Origin: Campylobacter rectus
GTDB taxonomy: Bacteria > Campylobacterota > Campylobacteria > Campylobacterales > Campylobacteraceae
Direction: 5' to 3'
DNA length: 64,000 nucleotides
NCBI RefSeq assembly: GCF_004803795.1
Contig: NZ_CP012543.1
Coordinates: forward strand, 372,001-436,000
In this document: positions 8,940 through 18,090 of the stretch, piece after piece
How the letters are laid out: each line of letters starts with the position of its first letter
How positions within the stretch are numbered: position 1 is the first letter of the stretch
Translations under genes and position numbers: made by a program
The notes under the pieces: model-generated
What the model was told of the DNA's origin: nothing
The model's database searches: none
What the model saw: only the letters and a program-made list of their open reading frames with translations

Positions 8940-9041
8940 ATGCAAGCGGTTTTAGAAAAAATCATCGTCGCGGGTCTCATCGCGTCTGCCGTCATCGCGG
9001 CGTGGGCGGTTTTGACGCCAAATCACCTTTTCGTCGGATGA
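8940..9041 (+). CDS. 33-residue single-helix membrane protein at end of cco operon
   Basis: An ATG two bases after the DUF4006 stop opens a 33-codon frame ending TGA 9039-9041. The product has a continuous hydrophobic stretch (about residues 8-25: IIVAGLIASAVIAAW) and no charges inside it. AAAGGAG lies upstream of its start within the preceding gene. A terminator-like hairpin follows 16 bases later. Small single-helix subunits are common in haem-copper oxidases, so this is a plausible accessory subunit, but there is no homology evidence visible to me. Confidence 0.6.
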   Translation: MQAVLEKIIVAGLIASAVIAAWAVLTPNHLFVG

Positions 9042-9057
9042 AATTTGATAAATCAAG

Positions 9058-9082
9058 GAGCGGAGACTCGGCCGCTCTTTTT
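9058..9082 (+). terminator. Intrinsic terminator of the ccoN operon
   Basis: GAGCGG (9058-9063) pairs with CCGCTC (9072-9077) across an 8-base loop, extendable through a G-U pair, and is followed by TTTTT (9078-9082). It lies 16 bases after the last small gene of the operon. Confidence 0.75.
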
Positions 9083-9272
9083 CAAATTTTTCGCTTAAAT
9101 TTAAGCGGTGCGTTTTGCTTTTTGCGCGAAAAAGTATGATCTTGCCGATGAAATTTTTAAATTTTACTCGTTTAAATTTAATTGCGTCGGTTTTTTTACG
9201 GGTCGTTAAATTCGGAAATATTAAATTTGTTCGCTCTTTAAAATTCGCAAATTTAATCACGAGAAAAAGGGC

Positions 9273-10010
9273 TTGCGTTTGCTAAAATTTATAAATTTCG
9301 CCCGCTCGAGTTTGGCAACTTTTCTCTCGCTATTTTTATTTAAATTCCTAAAATTTATTTGCTTTGATTTGACCGCTCTTTGTCGTTTTTTCGCGCTCAA
9401 ATTTGCAAATTTGGCCCACGCATTTTTTATCTTTTTGCTTTTTATTTACGGCGCGGCGACTTTACAGGGTTCAAATTTGCCTCGCGAGATAGTCTTGGTA
9501 AATCAAAACATCTTAAGCCCCGCCGTGAGCGAGAAAATCGCGGTTTTGGGCGAGGAGCTAGCGAGCAAAAGCGGCGTGTTTGCAGGGGTTGCGGTTTATG
9601 AGAGCTTGGACGGTAAAACGCTAAAAGAAGCGGCCGCGCAGCTAAATTTGACCCCGCCTTACGTGCTTTTGATGCTTGCTAAAACGGAGCATAAGGTGGA
9701 AATTTTTGCCGATCACCAGACGCTAAAGCTTTTTGATAAAGAGAAAATTTTAAGCCCGTATCCTAGCTCGGGCTCTATTTTGCCGATTTTAGCGTCCAAA
9801 AACGGCAAAGATATCTTTAACGCCGCCGTGCTAAACGGCTACGCGGATCTTGCCGAACAGATCGCCGCGAGCAAAGGCGTGAGCTTGCAAAACGCGGTAG
9901 GCAATCAAAACCGCCTGACGTTAGATGCGTTTAGGATTTTTATCTACGGCTCTATCGCTCTGGTTATTTGCGCCGCTATTTTTAGAAAATTTAGGAGGAA
10001 AAATGGCTAA
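9273..10010 (+). CDS. Hypothetical membrane-anchored periplasmic protein
   Basis: Up to 245 residues from TTG 9273. The protein has a long hydrophobic N-terminal part, a soluble alpha/beta-looking domain (about 70-210) and a C-terminal membrane helix followed by a basic tail (about 218-245). The arrangement of one extracytoplasmic domain between helices resembles TPM-domain proteins, but I cannot confirm that. The start is uncertain: a TTG at 9412 just before a better signal-like helix (AHAFFIFLLFIYGAATLQ) is an alternative. It overlaps the FixH-like gene by 8 bases, so both probably serve the same process near the cbb3 operon (Cj1485c-like position). Confidence 0.65.
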   Translation: MRLLKFINFARSSLATFLSLFLFKFLKFICFDLTALCRFFALKFANLAHAFFIFLLFIYGAATLQGSNLPREIVLVNQNILSPAVSEKIAVLGEELASKSGVFAGVAVYESLDGKTLKEAAAQLNLTPPYVLLMLAKTEHKVEIFADHQTLKLFDKEKILSPYPSSGSILPILASKNGKDIFNAAVLNGYADLAEQIAASKGVSLQNAVGNQNRLTLDAFRIFIYGSIALVICAAIFRKFRRKNG

Positions 10011-10473
10011 AAACTACTGGCCTCACGCTATCGTTATCTCGCTCGTTTTGATAATAATCTCCTGCGTGGCGACCATCGTCGTAGCCGTCAAAAACCCAGT
10101 GGAGATGGACGGTTTTTACTTCGAGCGCTACCAAAACGTCGATGAAAATATAAACGAGATCGAGGCTAGCCAGCGCAGGTTTGACGCCAAGTATGCTCTT
10201 AAATTTGAGCCTGAATTTAACGGGCTAAGCGGATATTTTAAGATCGCCGTCACGCCTAAAAACGGCTCTTTAGCGCCAAATTTTACTCACGAAATTTTAC
10301 TAACCAGACCTGCGACGAACGAGCAAAATCAAAATTTAAACGCCAAATTTGACGGGCAAATTTTAAAAACGCAGCCCGTAGCTTTGCCCAAAAAAGGCAA
10401 ATGGCAAATTTTGCTAAAAATCTCCGACGCAAACGACACGGGCTTTTATAAATTTAGCTTCGAAGCGCGCTAG
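10003..10473 (+). CDS. FixH-family protein
   Basis: A 156-residue protein starting at ATG 10003, chosen because AGGAGG stands 5 bases upstream; a longer frame from 9925 would run inside the preceding gene. One N-terminal membrane helix (about 7-31) precedes a periplasmic beta-rich domain with YFKIAVTPKNG and GKWQILLKISD, as in FixH proteins. FixH is linked to copper loading and assembly of cbb3 oxidase with FixI-type ATPases. No FixI is in this window. The overlap with the previous gene suggests translational coupling. Confidence 0.78.
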   Translation: MAKNYWPHAIVISLVLIIISCVATIVVAVKNPVEMDGFYFERYQNVDENINEIEASQRRFDAKYALKFEPEFNGLSGYFKIAVTPKNGSLAPNFTHEILLTRPATNEQNQNLNAKFDGQILKTQPVALPKKGKWQILLKISDANDTGFYKFSFEAR

Positions 10474-10531
10474 TTTTCTTTGATTTTCAGCCGCTCTGAG
10501 TTATCATTGCGTCAAAAAACAAAGAGCTTTT

Positions 10532-13123
10532 ATGCAAAATTTAGACAAACTTTATATTTTTAGCAACTCCCGTAAGATCCGCGAATTTAACGCGAAATTT
10601 CAAAACGAACTCGTGCCAAAGGCCATGACGATAGCGCAGTTTGAGCAAAAGGCCGTGCTGGTGCCGGGGCGCTTTGAGGCGGACGAGGCGTACGCGCTGG
10701 TGCTGATGCAGCGAGCCTGCGCGAGCGTGAGAGAGGCCTCCGAGCAGCTGCGTATCCCGTCCGAGTTTTTTGCTTTTTTGAAAAACAACGACTATCTTTT
10801 TAGCTTTTTTAAGGAGCTCGCCATCAGCAAAAAGAGCGTGGCGGATCTGAAATTTAGCGATATTTACGCCGATTACGAGGAGCATCTGGGTATCCTCGAG
10901 GCGGTGCTTGCGCGATATAAGGAGCTGCTCGCGGCCGAAAATCTATACGACGGCATCGCGCTGCCTGAAATTTACCGGCTAAACGGCGGGTTTGTGAGGG
11001 AATTTCGCGAGATTTATCTTGAAGTAGACGGCTTTTTGAGCGAATTTGAGTGGGAGCTGTTTGGCGAGATAGCCAAGCTAACGACGCTAAAAATCATCTT
11101 TCAAACCAGTAAATTTAACAAAAAACTGATCCTAAAACTAGCCGAAATCTCCGGCATTGACACGAGCGAGTTTAGCCTATACGGCGAATTTGAGCTAAAT
11201 TTGAGCTCGCGCGAGCTAAAAAAAACGGGCGCCGTGCGCAAAAATCCGCTCGTTTTAAAAAGGAGCTTTAGTGCTAGAAGCCTGCAGGCAGCCTACGCGA
11301 TGGCAAAGGCTAGCGAGTTTGTCGCAGGGGGCATCAAGCCCGAAAACATCGCCGTTATCTTGCCTGATGAGAGCTTTGCCGAGATCTTGCGCTTGCACGA
11401 CCGCGGCAAGATGTTTAACTTTGCGATGGGCGAGAGCTTCACGCGAACGCGGTTTTTTCAAATTTTAAAGTGCATAGTAACCGCGATAAACGACAAAATC
11501 CGCGTAAATTTGAGCGAGGATAACTACGCGAATTTTAACGAATTCGAGTTTAATCTGTGCGAATTTGGTGTCGGCTCCGAGCTGTTTGCTAAATTTAAAA
11601 ACGGTTTTGAAGAGCCTTGCTCGTTTGAGGATTTTAGGGCGCTTATGGAGGAGATTTTGGCGCTTGAGAGCGACCCCGCCGCCGCGCAAAAAACTCGCGA
11701 GGAGCTATTTTACGCGCAGAGTTTGGCGCGGTATTTTAGCTTTACGCTGCGTCAAATTTGCGAGATATTTTTGATAAAGCTAGCCAGGCTTAGGCTTGAT
11801 CACGTAGGCGGCGGCAAGATCGGCGTCATGGGCGTTTTGGAGAGTCGCGGACTTAAATTTGAGGGCGTCATAGTGCTTGATTTTAACGACGATTTGGTGC
11901 CAAAGCGTAGCGTAAACGAGATGTTTTTAAGCTCGCGCGTGCGCCAAAAGGCGGGCCTCATCGGCTACGTCGACCGTGAAAATTTGCAGAGATTTTACTA
12001 CGAGAGTCTAATCGGCGGCGCGAAAAAAGCGGCGATATGCTACGCGGCAAACGAGGAGAAAATCGCGTCGAGATTTCTCGGCGAATTTAACGCCGTGGAG
12101 GACGCGAGATTTAGCGACGAGAGCTATGCGGCGCTGTTTAACGGCGAATTTGACGCAAAGACCGGTTTTGCGGACGAGCAGAAATTTGAGGCCGAGATGA
12201 ACCCGCATCTTGATGAAAAGAACGAGGCTAAGTCGGGACAAGCAAAAACCGCCAAAGAGCGGAGTTTGTTTGAATTTGACGTGCAGGGCGAGCTAGATTC
12301 TGGCGCAAATTTAGTCGGTAAATTTGACGAAAACGCTACGCAAAACAAAACGCCGAGCCAAAATCCGCGAGCGCTAAATTTTATAAAATTTACGCGAAAA
12401 ACGCCCGCAAAGCCTAAAATTTTCGAGCAAGATATCATCGTCAAGCACGATTTTTTCGCTATCCCGCTCTCTTTTAGCAGGCTAAACACCTATTTGCAGT
12501 GCCCGCGGCGGTATTATTACAGATATATCCTAGGCGTAAAGCCGCCCGTGATGCCGCAAACGGCGTCCGCGGCGGACTTTGGCAACTCGCTGCACAGGGC
12601 GCTTTTTGAGTATTACTCTAAATTTGAGAGGTTTGACCTCGCTAAATTTGAAACGGTGCTAAGGGAACTAAACATGCCACCGCTAGAGCGCGAGATAACG
12701 ATGATAGAGATGGAAAAATTTAAGGCCGTAGAGGACGCGAGATATGAGGCCGGATGGCGCGTGCATGGGCTCGAAAAAGAGCTTGATAGCGTGTTTGCAG
12801 GCGTGCGTATAACTGGCAAAATCGACCGCATAGACGGGCGCGGCGGCGAGCTAGCGGTGATTGATTATAAAAGCGGAAAATTTGACGCCAAATCCTTGCA
12901 GCTGCCCTTTTACGAGGCGCTCGTGGGTAGGCCTTGCGAGGGGTACTTTTACGATCTAAAAGATAATATGAACTTGGTGGCGGGCGAGGCTAGCACGGAG
13001 GCGCTTGCAGAGGCGATCGAGCAGCTAAAATCCATCAACGACACGCCGATAAATTTCGGGGAGGCGAAGGGCGCGATGAGCGAATACGAAGACTATAAAA
13101 TTTTAGTGAAAGGCGAGCTATGA
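10532..13123 (+). CDS. addB: AddB-like helicase/nuclease subunit
   Basis: An 863-residue AddB-type protein of the double-strand-break repair nuclease AddAB. The N-terminal half is a degenerate helicase-like region (LGSRGL-like LESRGLKFEGVIVLDF near 440-460, a motif V/VI relic), and the C-terminal domain is a RecB-type PD-(D/E)XK nuclease with LQCPRRYYYRYILG, GNSLHRAL and the catalytic AVIDYKSGKF (Asp and Lys). The gene overlaps addA by 4 bases (ATGA). The same pair lies next to rplM-rpsI in C. jejuni (Cj1482c-Cj1481c). Residues about 545-610 form a low-conservation, charged linker. Confidence 0.9.
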   Translation: MQNLDKLYIFSNSRKIREFNAKFQNELVPKAMTIAQFEQKAVLVPGRFEADEAYALVLMQRACASVREASEQLRIPSEFFAFLKNNDYLFSFFKELAISKKSVADLKFSDIYADYEEHLGILEAVLARYKELLAAENLYDGIALPEIYRLNGGFVREFREIYLEVDGFLSEFEWELFGEIAKLTTLKIIFQTSKFNKKLILKLAEISGIDTSEFSLYGEFELNLSSRELKKTGAVRKNPLVLKRSFSARSLQAAYAMAKASEFVAGGIKPENIAVILPDESFAEILRLHDRGKMFNFAMGESFTRTRFFQILKCIVTAINDKIRVNLSEDNYANFNEFEFNLCEFGVGSELFAKFKNGFEEPCSFEDFRALMEEILALESDPAAAQKTREELFYAQSLARYFSFTLRQICEIFLIKLARLRLDHVGGGKIGVMGVLESRGLKFEGVIVLDFNDDLVPKRSVNEMFLSSRVRQKAGLIGYVDRENLQRFYYESLIGGAKKAAICYAANEEKIASRFLGEFNAVEDARFSDESYAALFNGEFDAKTGFADEQKFEAEMNPHLDEKNEAKSGQAKTAKERSLFEFDVQGELDSGANLVGKFDENATQNKTPSQNPRALNFIKFTRKTPAKPKIFEQDIIVKHDFFAIPLSFSRLNTYLQCPRRYYYRYILGVKPPVMPQTASAADFGNSLHRALFEYYSKFERFDLAKFETVLRELNMPPLEREITMIEMEKFKAVEDARYEAGWRVHGLEKELDSVFAGVRITGKIDRIDGRGGELAVIDYKSGKFDAKSLQLPFYEALVGRPCEGYFYDLKDNMNLVAGEASTEALAEAIEQLKSINDTPINFGEAKGAMSEYEDYKILVKGEL

Positions 13124-15915
13124 AGCCGTTTTTGGCCCTCGAGGCGAGTGCGGGCAGCGGCAAGACATTTGCGCTTAGCGTGCGTTTTATCGCGATTTTG
13201 CTATCAGGCGCCGACGCGCGCGAGATCACGGCGCTGACCTTCACCAAAAAGGCCGCCAACGAGATGAAAGAGCGCATCGTGCAGACCTTTTTGCGGCTCG
13301 AGGAAAAGGGCGCAGAGCTAGCCGAGTTGGAGCAAATTTTGGGCGCGGGCAGGGATGAAATTTTAGCTATGCGCGACGCTCGGGCGACTCATTTTTTAGA
13401 AAGCGATCTAAAAATCGGCACGTTTGACTCGTTTTTCGTGGGCATCTTGCGCAGCTTTTGCTTAAATTTGGGGCTAAGCGCGGATTTTGAAGTGAGCGAA
13501 AATTTAAACGAGCTGCAGCGGGGCGAGTTTGTCGCGAGCGTGAGCAAGGATATGCGGCTACTAAAAGCGCTTGCGAATTTGATAGCGACGGCCGAGCGCA
13601 GCCAAAGTAGCTTTTTTGAGAGCTTAGAGATGTTTTACGAAAATTTCGGCGAGCTTAAAAGCAGCGAAAATGCGGCATTTCCAAACGAAAGCGGCGTTGC
13701 GGAAGCGCTAAAAAATATGCGCGAATACGTCCTAGCTAGAGGCGGCGGCAAAGACGCGCAAAGCGCCGTAAAGCAGGGTAGCCCGAGCGAAATTTTAGCT
13801 CGCTCTTTTATGTCGCGCGCGAGCCTTGATTATCGTACGTTTTCTAAAATTTATACGCCGGAGCTTGACGAGATGTTTTTTGAGTTAAAAGCTTGGCTAA
13901 AGCGCTATTTCGACGCGCTGGAGGAGTATAAAATCGCCGAGCTGGCTAGATTTTTAAAAATCTACAAAGAGTGCAAAATCTCGCTAAATAAAAGGCTAAA
14001 TTCGCTCGCCTTTAGCGACGTGACGCGCCTAGTTTATGAGCTTTTAGGGGGCGGCGAGACGGACGCGCAGATGCTTTATTTTAGGCTCGACGGGCGGATA
14101 AATCACCTGCTCATCGACGAGTTTCAAGACACCAACGTCGCGCAGTACGAGATCATGCGTCCGCTCATCGAAGAGATCGTCGCCGGATACGGACAAAACG
14201 GGCTTGGCAGCTTTTTTTACGTCGGCGACGTAAAGCAGAGCATTTACCGTTTTCGCGGCGGCAAAAAGGAGCTTTTTGGCAAACTGATGCGCGATTTTCC
14301 GCAGATCAAAGCGCAAAATTTGGAGGTAAATTACCGCAGCAAAAAGGCGCTGGTTAGATTTACGAACGCCGTGTTTGCGGGCAAGATCGAAAATTTTAAA
14401 CCGCAAAGAACGCCACAAAAAGAGGGCGAGCGGGTAAATTTGGTAGGCGAGATGCCGTACTTTGAGGCACAGGAGGACGATCTTGGCTTCGTGCGGGTAA
14501 GTAGCGGCGATGACGTGGCGATGGAGGCGGCGCAGCAGGTTAAATTTTTGCTTGAAAAAGGGGTCTGCGAGGACGATATAACCGTGCTTTGCTGGAAAAA
14601 CGACGATATAAATAAAATCTCAAATTTGCTGAGCGAGGCGGGCGTAAAAAGCGTGAGCGAGGGCGTGATGTCGCTGCTAGCGAGCAAAAATGCGCGCGCA
14701 GTAGTGGAATACGCTAAATTTTGCCTATTCGACGAGCGAATTTACAAGCTAAATACCGAGGCGATCCTAGACGTAAATGCCGTAAAACTAAGCGTAAATC
14801 CGCAAAAATCGGCGCTTGAGAGCCTGCACTATCTAGCGGGTAGGCTCGGCGTAGATATGAGCGACGCGGACGTTTTGCGACTACTTGAGCTAGCGCAGCC
14901 GTATTCAAATTTGACCGAGTTTGTCTATAATCTTGATAGATTTGAAGCTAAAGCGAGCGCAAAAAGCGGCGAGGGCGTAAAAATCATGACCGTGCACAAG
15001 TCAAAGGGACTGGAGTTTGAAAACGTGATCGTGTGCGATAAAATGGGCGCTGGGCGGCATGACGGGTCAAATTTCATCGCGGAATACGACGCGAGTGCGG
15101 GCTCCTGGCAGGTGCGACATAACGTCAAAAAGCAGTGCATCGACGAGGATTTTGCAAGGCTAAAAGAAAAGGCGGCGCGGCTCGAGCGCGAAGAGGATAT
15201 GAACAAGCTCTACGTCGCGCTAACGCGGGCGATTGGCGGGCTAATCATCGTCAAGAAAACGGGCGCAAACGGCAGAAATCCGAGCTTTTTTGGGGCGTAT
15301 GAGAGTAGCGGCGAGGTTACCGAGTATCTTGATTTGGTTGATTTTAGCTTCGGCGAGCCTACGCCTAGTAAGGCGCGAAATTTGACGTCAGTGGGCAAAT
15401 TTGAGCCTATAGAGCTAGTTCAAATTTCAAAGCAAATCGTAGATGAAATGCCCAAAGTCGAGGGCAAAAATCAAAAGGCGATTTATTTTGGGCTGGCGCT
15501 GCACTATCTGCTCGAGATGGTGGAAAAATTTGACGAGAGATCGCTAAAAACGGCGCAAATTTCGATGCGAAACGCGTTTCATAAATTTTTGAACGAGGGC
15601 GAGCTGGATGAAATTTACGCACGCGGGCTAAATTTGATAAACGAGTCTAAATTTAAGCAAATGACGCAGGCGAAGAGAGTGTTTAAAGAGCAGCCATTGC
15701 GCTTTGAGGGCGCGCTAAAGCAGCTTGACCTGCTCTGTTTGGACGAAACTGAAATCTGCGTGATTGACTATAAAACGAGCGATAAAAATATAGATGAAAA
15801 TATCGCGCAGGTTGAGGAGTACAAAAAAATACTGGCTCAAATTTATCCGAATTTGAGCGTGAGAGCGGCGATATTTTACGCTTTGCGGGACGAAATTCGA
15901 AGCATTGATATTTAA
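13120..15915 (+). CDS. addA: AddA helicase-nuclease subunit
   Basis: A 931-residue UvrD/RecB-type helicase with a C-terminal nuclease. Walker A ASAGSGKTFAL lies at the N-terminus, then LTFTKKAANEMKERI (motif Ia), LIDEFQDTN (motif II), GDVKQSIYRFRGG (motif III), NYRSKKALVRF (motif IV), MTVHKSKGLEFENVIV (motif V) and YVALTRA (motif VI). The nuclease motif VIDYKTS is near residue 885. Together with AddB it unwinds and resects DNA ends to load RecA. It starts within the addB stop, so the two are co-translated. It is shorter than B. subtilis AddA, as usual in this class. Confidence 0.93.
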   Translation: MKPFLALEASAGSGKTFALSVRFIAILLSGADAREITALTFTKKAANEMKERIVQTFLRLEEKGAELAELEQILGAGRDEILAMRDARATHFLESDLKIGTFDSFFVGILRSFCLNLGLSADFEVSENLNELQRGEFVASVSKDMRLLKALANLIATAERSQSSFFESLEMFYENFGELKSSENAAFPNESGVAEALKNMREYVLARGGGKDAQSAVKQGSPSEILARSFMSRASLDYRTFSKIYTPELDEMFFELKAWLKRYFDALEEYKIAELARFLKIYKECKISLNKRLNSLAFSDVTRLVYELLGGGETDAQMLYFRLDGRINHLLIDEFQDTNVAQYEIMRPLIEEIVAGYGQNGLGSFFYVGDVKQSIYRFRGGKKELFGKLMRDFPQIKAQNLEVNYRSKKALVRFTNAVFAGKIENFKPQRTPQKEGERVNLVGEMPYFEAQEDDLGFVRVSSGDDVAMEAAQQVKFLLEKGVCEDDITVLCWKNDDINKISNLLSEAGVKSVSEGVMSLLASKNARAVVEYAKFCLFDERIYKLNTEAILDVNAVKLSVNPQKSALESLHYLAGRLGVDMSDADVLRLLELAQPYSNLTEFVYNLDRFEAKASAKSGEGVKIMTVHKSKGLEFENVIVCDKMGAGRHDGSNFIAEYDASAGSWQVRHNVKKQCIDEDFARLKEKAARLEREEDMNKLYVALTRAIGGLIIVKKTGANGRNPSFFGAYESSGEVTEYLDLVDFSFGEPTPSKARNLTSVGKFEPIELVQISKQIVDEMPKVEGKNQKAIYFGLALHYLLEMVEKFDERSLKTAQISMRNAFHKFLNEGELDEIYARGLNLINESKFKQMTQAKRVFKEQPLRFEGALKQLDLLCLDETEICVIDYKTSDKNIDENIAQVEEYKKILAQIYPNLSVRAAIFYALRDEIRSIDI

Positions 15916-15917
15916 AT

Positions 15918-15960
15918 ATAGCTTAAATTAAGCTATCTGTAAGGTGCATTTGAATACAAT
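15918..15960 (+). promoter_or_regulatory. Palindrome and -10 box before rplM
   Basis: A 9-bp perfect inverted repeat, ATAGCTTAA at 15918-15926 with its complement at 15928-15936, sits just after the addA stop. TACAAT at 15955-15960 is a good -10 box 30 bases before the rplM ATG. The palindrome has no T-run, so it is more likely an operator or promoter-proximal element than a terminator of addA. Confidence 0.45.
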
Positions 15961-15990
15961 CACGACTTAAAATTATCTAAAGGGTAAGAA

Positions 15991-16419
15991 ATGACGAAAA
16001 TAACAAAACCAAACGAAGTGGAGCGCGAGTGGATCGTGCTTGACGCGGCAGGCAAGCGTTTTGGTAGATTGCTGACCGAGGTGGCTACGCTGCTTCGCGG
16101 TAAGCATAAACCAAATTTCACTCCGAATGTCGATTGCGGCGATTACGTTATCATAATCAACGCTTCTAAAGCTGAATTTACGGGCAACAATAAAGCTGAG
16201 CAAAAGCTTTATCATCGCCATTCGGGATATTTCGGTAGCACGAAGAGCGAGAAATTCGGCGAGCTTTTGGCTGATAAACCTGAAAAACTGTTCAAACTAG
16301 CCGTTCGTGGAATGCTTCCAAAAACAAAACTCGGCAGAGAGATGATAAAAAAACTAAAAGTTTACGCCGGCAGCGAGCATCCGCACACGGCTCAAATAGC
16401 TAAAAAAGAAGGAAAATAA
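15991..16419 (+). CDS. rplM: Ribosomal protein uL13
   Basis: A 142-residue large-subunit protein that binds 23S rRNA early in assembly. Typical family text is visible: [45 protein letters not shown] and [12 protein letters not shown]. Normal full length. It is followed 2 bases later by rpsI, the conserved bacterial pair. Confidence 0.99.
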   Translation: MTKITKPNEVEREWIVLDAAGKRFGRLLTEVATLLRGKHKPNFTPNVDCGDYVIIINASKAEFTGNNKAEQKLYHRHSGYFGSTKSEKFGELLADKPEKLFKLAVRGMLPKTKLGREMIKKLKVYAGSEHPHTAQIAKKEGK

Positions 16420-16421
16420 TC

Positions 16422-16811
16422 ATGGCGAAAGTTTATGCAACCGGTAAAAGAAAAACTGCCGTAGCGAAAGTCTGGCTAAAACCGGGCAGCGGTAAAATTT
16501 TAGTAAACGGACTTGATCTAAACACTTGGCTCGGCGGGCACGAGGCTATCAAGCTAAAAGTGGTTCAGCCTCTACTTTTAACAAAGCAAGAGGGCTCTGT
16601 AGACGTAACCGCAACGACTCTGGGCGGCGGATACTCTGCTCAAGCCGAGGCGCTAAGACACGGCATTTCAAAAGCTTTAGCGCTATTTGACGCCGACTTT
16701 AGGGCTACGCTAAAACCAAAAGGCTTGCTAACTCGCGATTCGCGCGTCGTAGAGCGTAAGAAATTCGGTAAGAGAAAAGCTAGAAGAAGCCCGCAGTTCT
16801 CTAAACGCTAA
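16422..16811 (+). CDS. rpsI: Ribosomal protein uS9
   Basis: A 129-residue small-subunit protein whose C-terminal tail reaches the P site. [30 protein letters not shown] and the basic tail ending [11 protein letters not shown] are the classic S9 signatures. It is co-transcribed with rplM. A repeated word TAAGGTGCATT occurs before rplM (15940) and again after this gene (16837). Confidence 0.99.
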   Translation: MAKVYATGKRKTAVAKVWLKPGSGKILVNGLDLNTWLGGHEAIKLKVVQPLLLTKQEGSVDVTATTLGGGYSAQAEALRHGISKALALFDADFRATLKPKGLLTRDSRVVERKKFGKRKARRSPQFSKR

Positions 16812-16954
16812 TAGTTTTGAGAGCGGTGTAAATTTAAGGTGCATTGATATTTGCGGTTATTCTTTTATAAGCTTGCAAATATCGAATGTTAAAACGAAAT
16901 TTATACTTTCTGTGTTATCATTGAAATATACATTTCACAGTGAAAGGATTTTCT

Positions 16955-17953
16955 ATGAGAAAGATTGCTATCGCTTTAGTTGCTGCAACGGCTCTTTTTG
17001 CCGCTGATTCGGCTTACAATTACGAATTAACTCCAACCATCGGCGGAGTTCACCCTGAGGGTAATCTTGGAATGAACGAGCAAGCCGCTATCGGGTTAAG
17101 AGTTGGCAGGAACCTTGAAAATTTCTTTATCGACCAAGTAGAGGCCGGTTTTAATTATGCGAATAAGGTGAGAGAATACGGAGTAAAAGGCAGAGCCGCC
17201 AGATATTTCGTTAATGCCATTAAAGATTTCGGTATTACCGAGAATTTTTCAATTTACGGGTTGTTAGGCACCGGTTATGAAGACGTTTCAAAGAGATTTA
17301 TTAAAAATAAAGACGGCGGATTTGGCCAGTACGGTTTAGGTTTAAAATACAAAATTACCGACAATTTTGCGTTGCGTGCCGAAGCGGTAGACGCTATTAA
17401 ATTTGATCATGCCGACCACAATGTATTTTATACCCTAGGTTTTGCAGTGGGATTTGGTGCTAAAAATGCTCCTGTAGTAGCTGAATCTCCAAAGATGCAA
17501 GAGCCTGCCGTAGTAAGCCTTGATGATGATAATGACGGCGTTTTGAACGATGTCGATCAATGCCCGAATACACCTGCGGGCGTAGTAGTTGATGAGACCG
17601 GATGCGAGAAGGTTATCTTTCTTAGAGATCTTGACGTAAATTTTGCATTCGATAGCTATAAAATAACTCCAAAATATCTTGAGGAGATCAAAAAAGTAGC
17701 TATGTTTATGGGTGAAAATCCGGGCTACCGCATAGTTCTAAGCGGACATACCGATAGCGTAGGAACCGAAGCTTACAATCAAAAATTATCCGAAAAAAGA
17801 GCAAACGCAGTCGCTAAAGCTCTTGAGGAACTTGGCGTAAGCGCGGATAAGATCACCGCTATCGGCTACGGCGAGCTTAAGCCTATCGCTACAAATAAAA
17901 CAAAAGAAGGACGCGCTGAAAATAGACGCGTTGAAGCTAGATTTAACAAATAA
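16955..17953 (+). CDS. cadF: CadF-type OmpA-family outer-membrane protein
   Basis: A 332-residue outer-membrane protein: signal peptide (1-17, MRKIAIALVAATALFA), an 8-stranded beta-barrel (about 20-175), a calcium-binding-like segment DDDNDGVLNDVDQCPNTPAG, and a C-terminal OmpA peptidoglycan-binding domain with LSGHTDSVGTEAYNQKLS. By sequence and position after rpsI it is the CadF counterpart (Cj1478c). I chose ATG 16955 because a GTG five codons upstream would consume the GAAAGGA ribosome site. The C. jejuni fibronectin-binding Phe-Arg-Leu-Ser is replaced here by Tyr-Lys-Ile-Thr at 132-135, so adhesion by the same motif is doubtful. Confidence 0.9.
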   Translation: MRKIAIALVAATALFAADSAYNYELTPTIGGVHPEGNLGMNEQAAIGLRVGRNLENFFIDQVEAGFNYANKVREYGVKGRAARYFVNAIKDFGITENFSIYGLLGTGYEDVSKRFIKNKDGGFGQYGLGLKYKITDNFALRAEAVDAIKFDHADHNVFYTLGFAVGFGAKNAPVVAESPKMQEPAVVSLDDDNDGVLNDVDQCPNTPAGVVVDETGCEKVIFLRDLDVNFAFDSYKITPKYLEEIKKVAMFMGENPGYRIVLSGHTDSVGTEAYNQKLSEKRANAVAKALEELGVSADKITAIGYGELKPIATNKTKEGRAENRRVEARFNK

Positions 17954-17972
17954 TTAGTCTGGCTTGGTAGCA

Positions 17973-18022
17973 GGACGAGATTAAATTTGAACTTATTTGA
18001 TCGTTAATCTCGTCCGATTTTA
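17973..18022 (+). terminator. Intrinsic terminator of cadF
   Basis: A perfect 12-bp stem: GGACGAGATTAA (17973-17984) with its complement at 18004-18015, 19-base loop, followed by GATTTT. It starts 20 bases after the cadF stop. Confidence 0.85.
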
Positions 18023-18090
18023 AAATTTCATATTCTATCGCCATTTTACTTATCGGCAAATGACTGGCAATTAAAATCTCATATCAAAAT

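Noticed and set aside
16940-17953. GTG start five codons before the CadF ATG
   Set aside because: That GTG overlaps the GAAAGGA ribosome site and would put charged residues before a perfect signal peptide.
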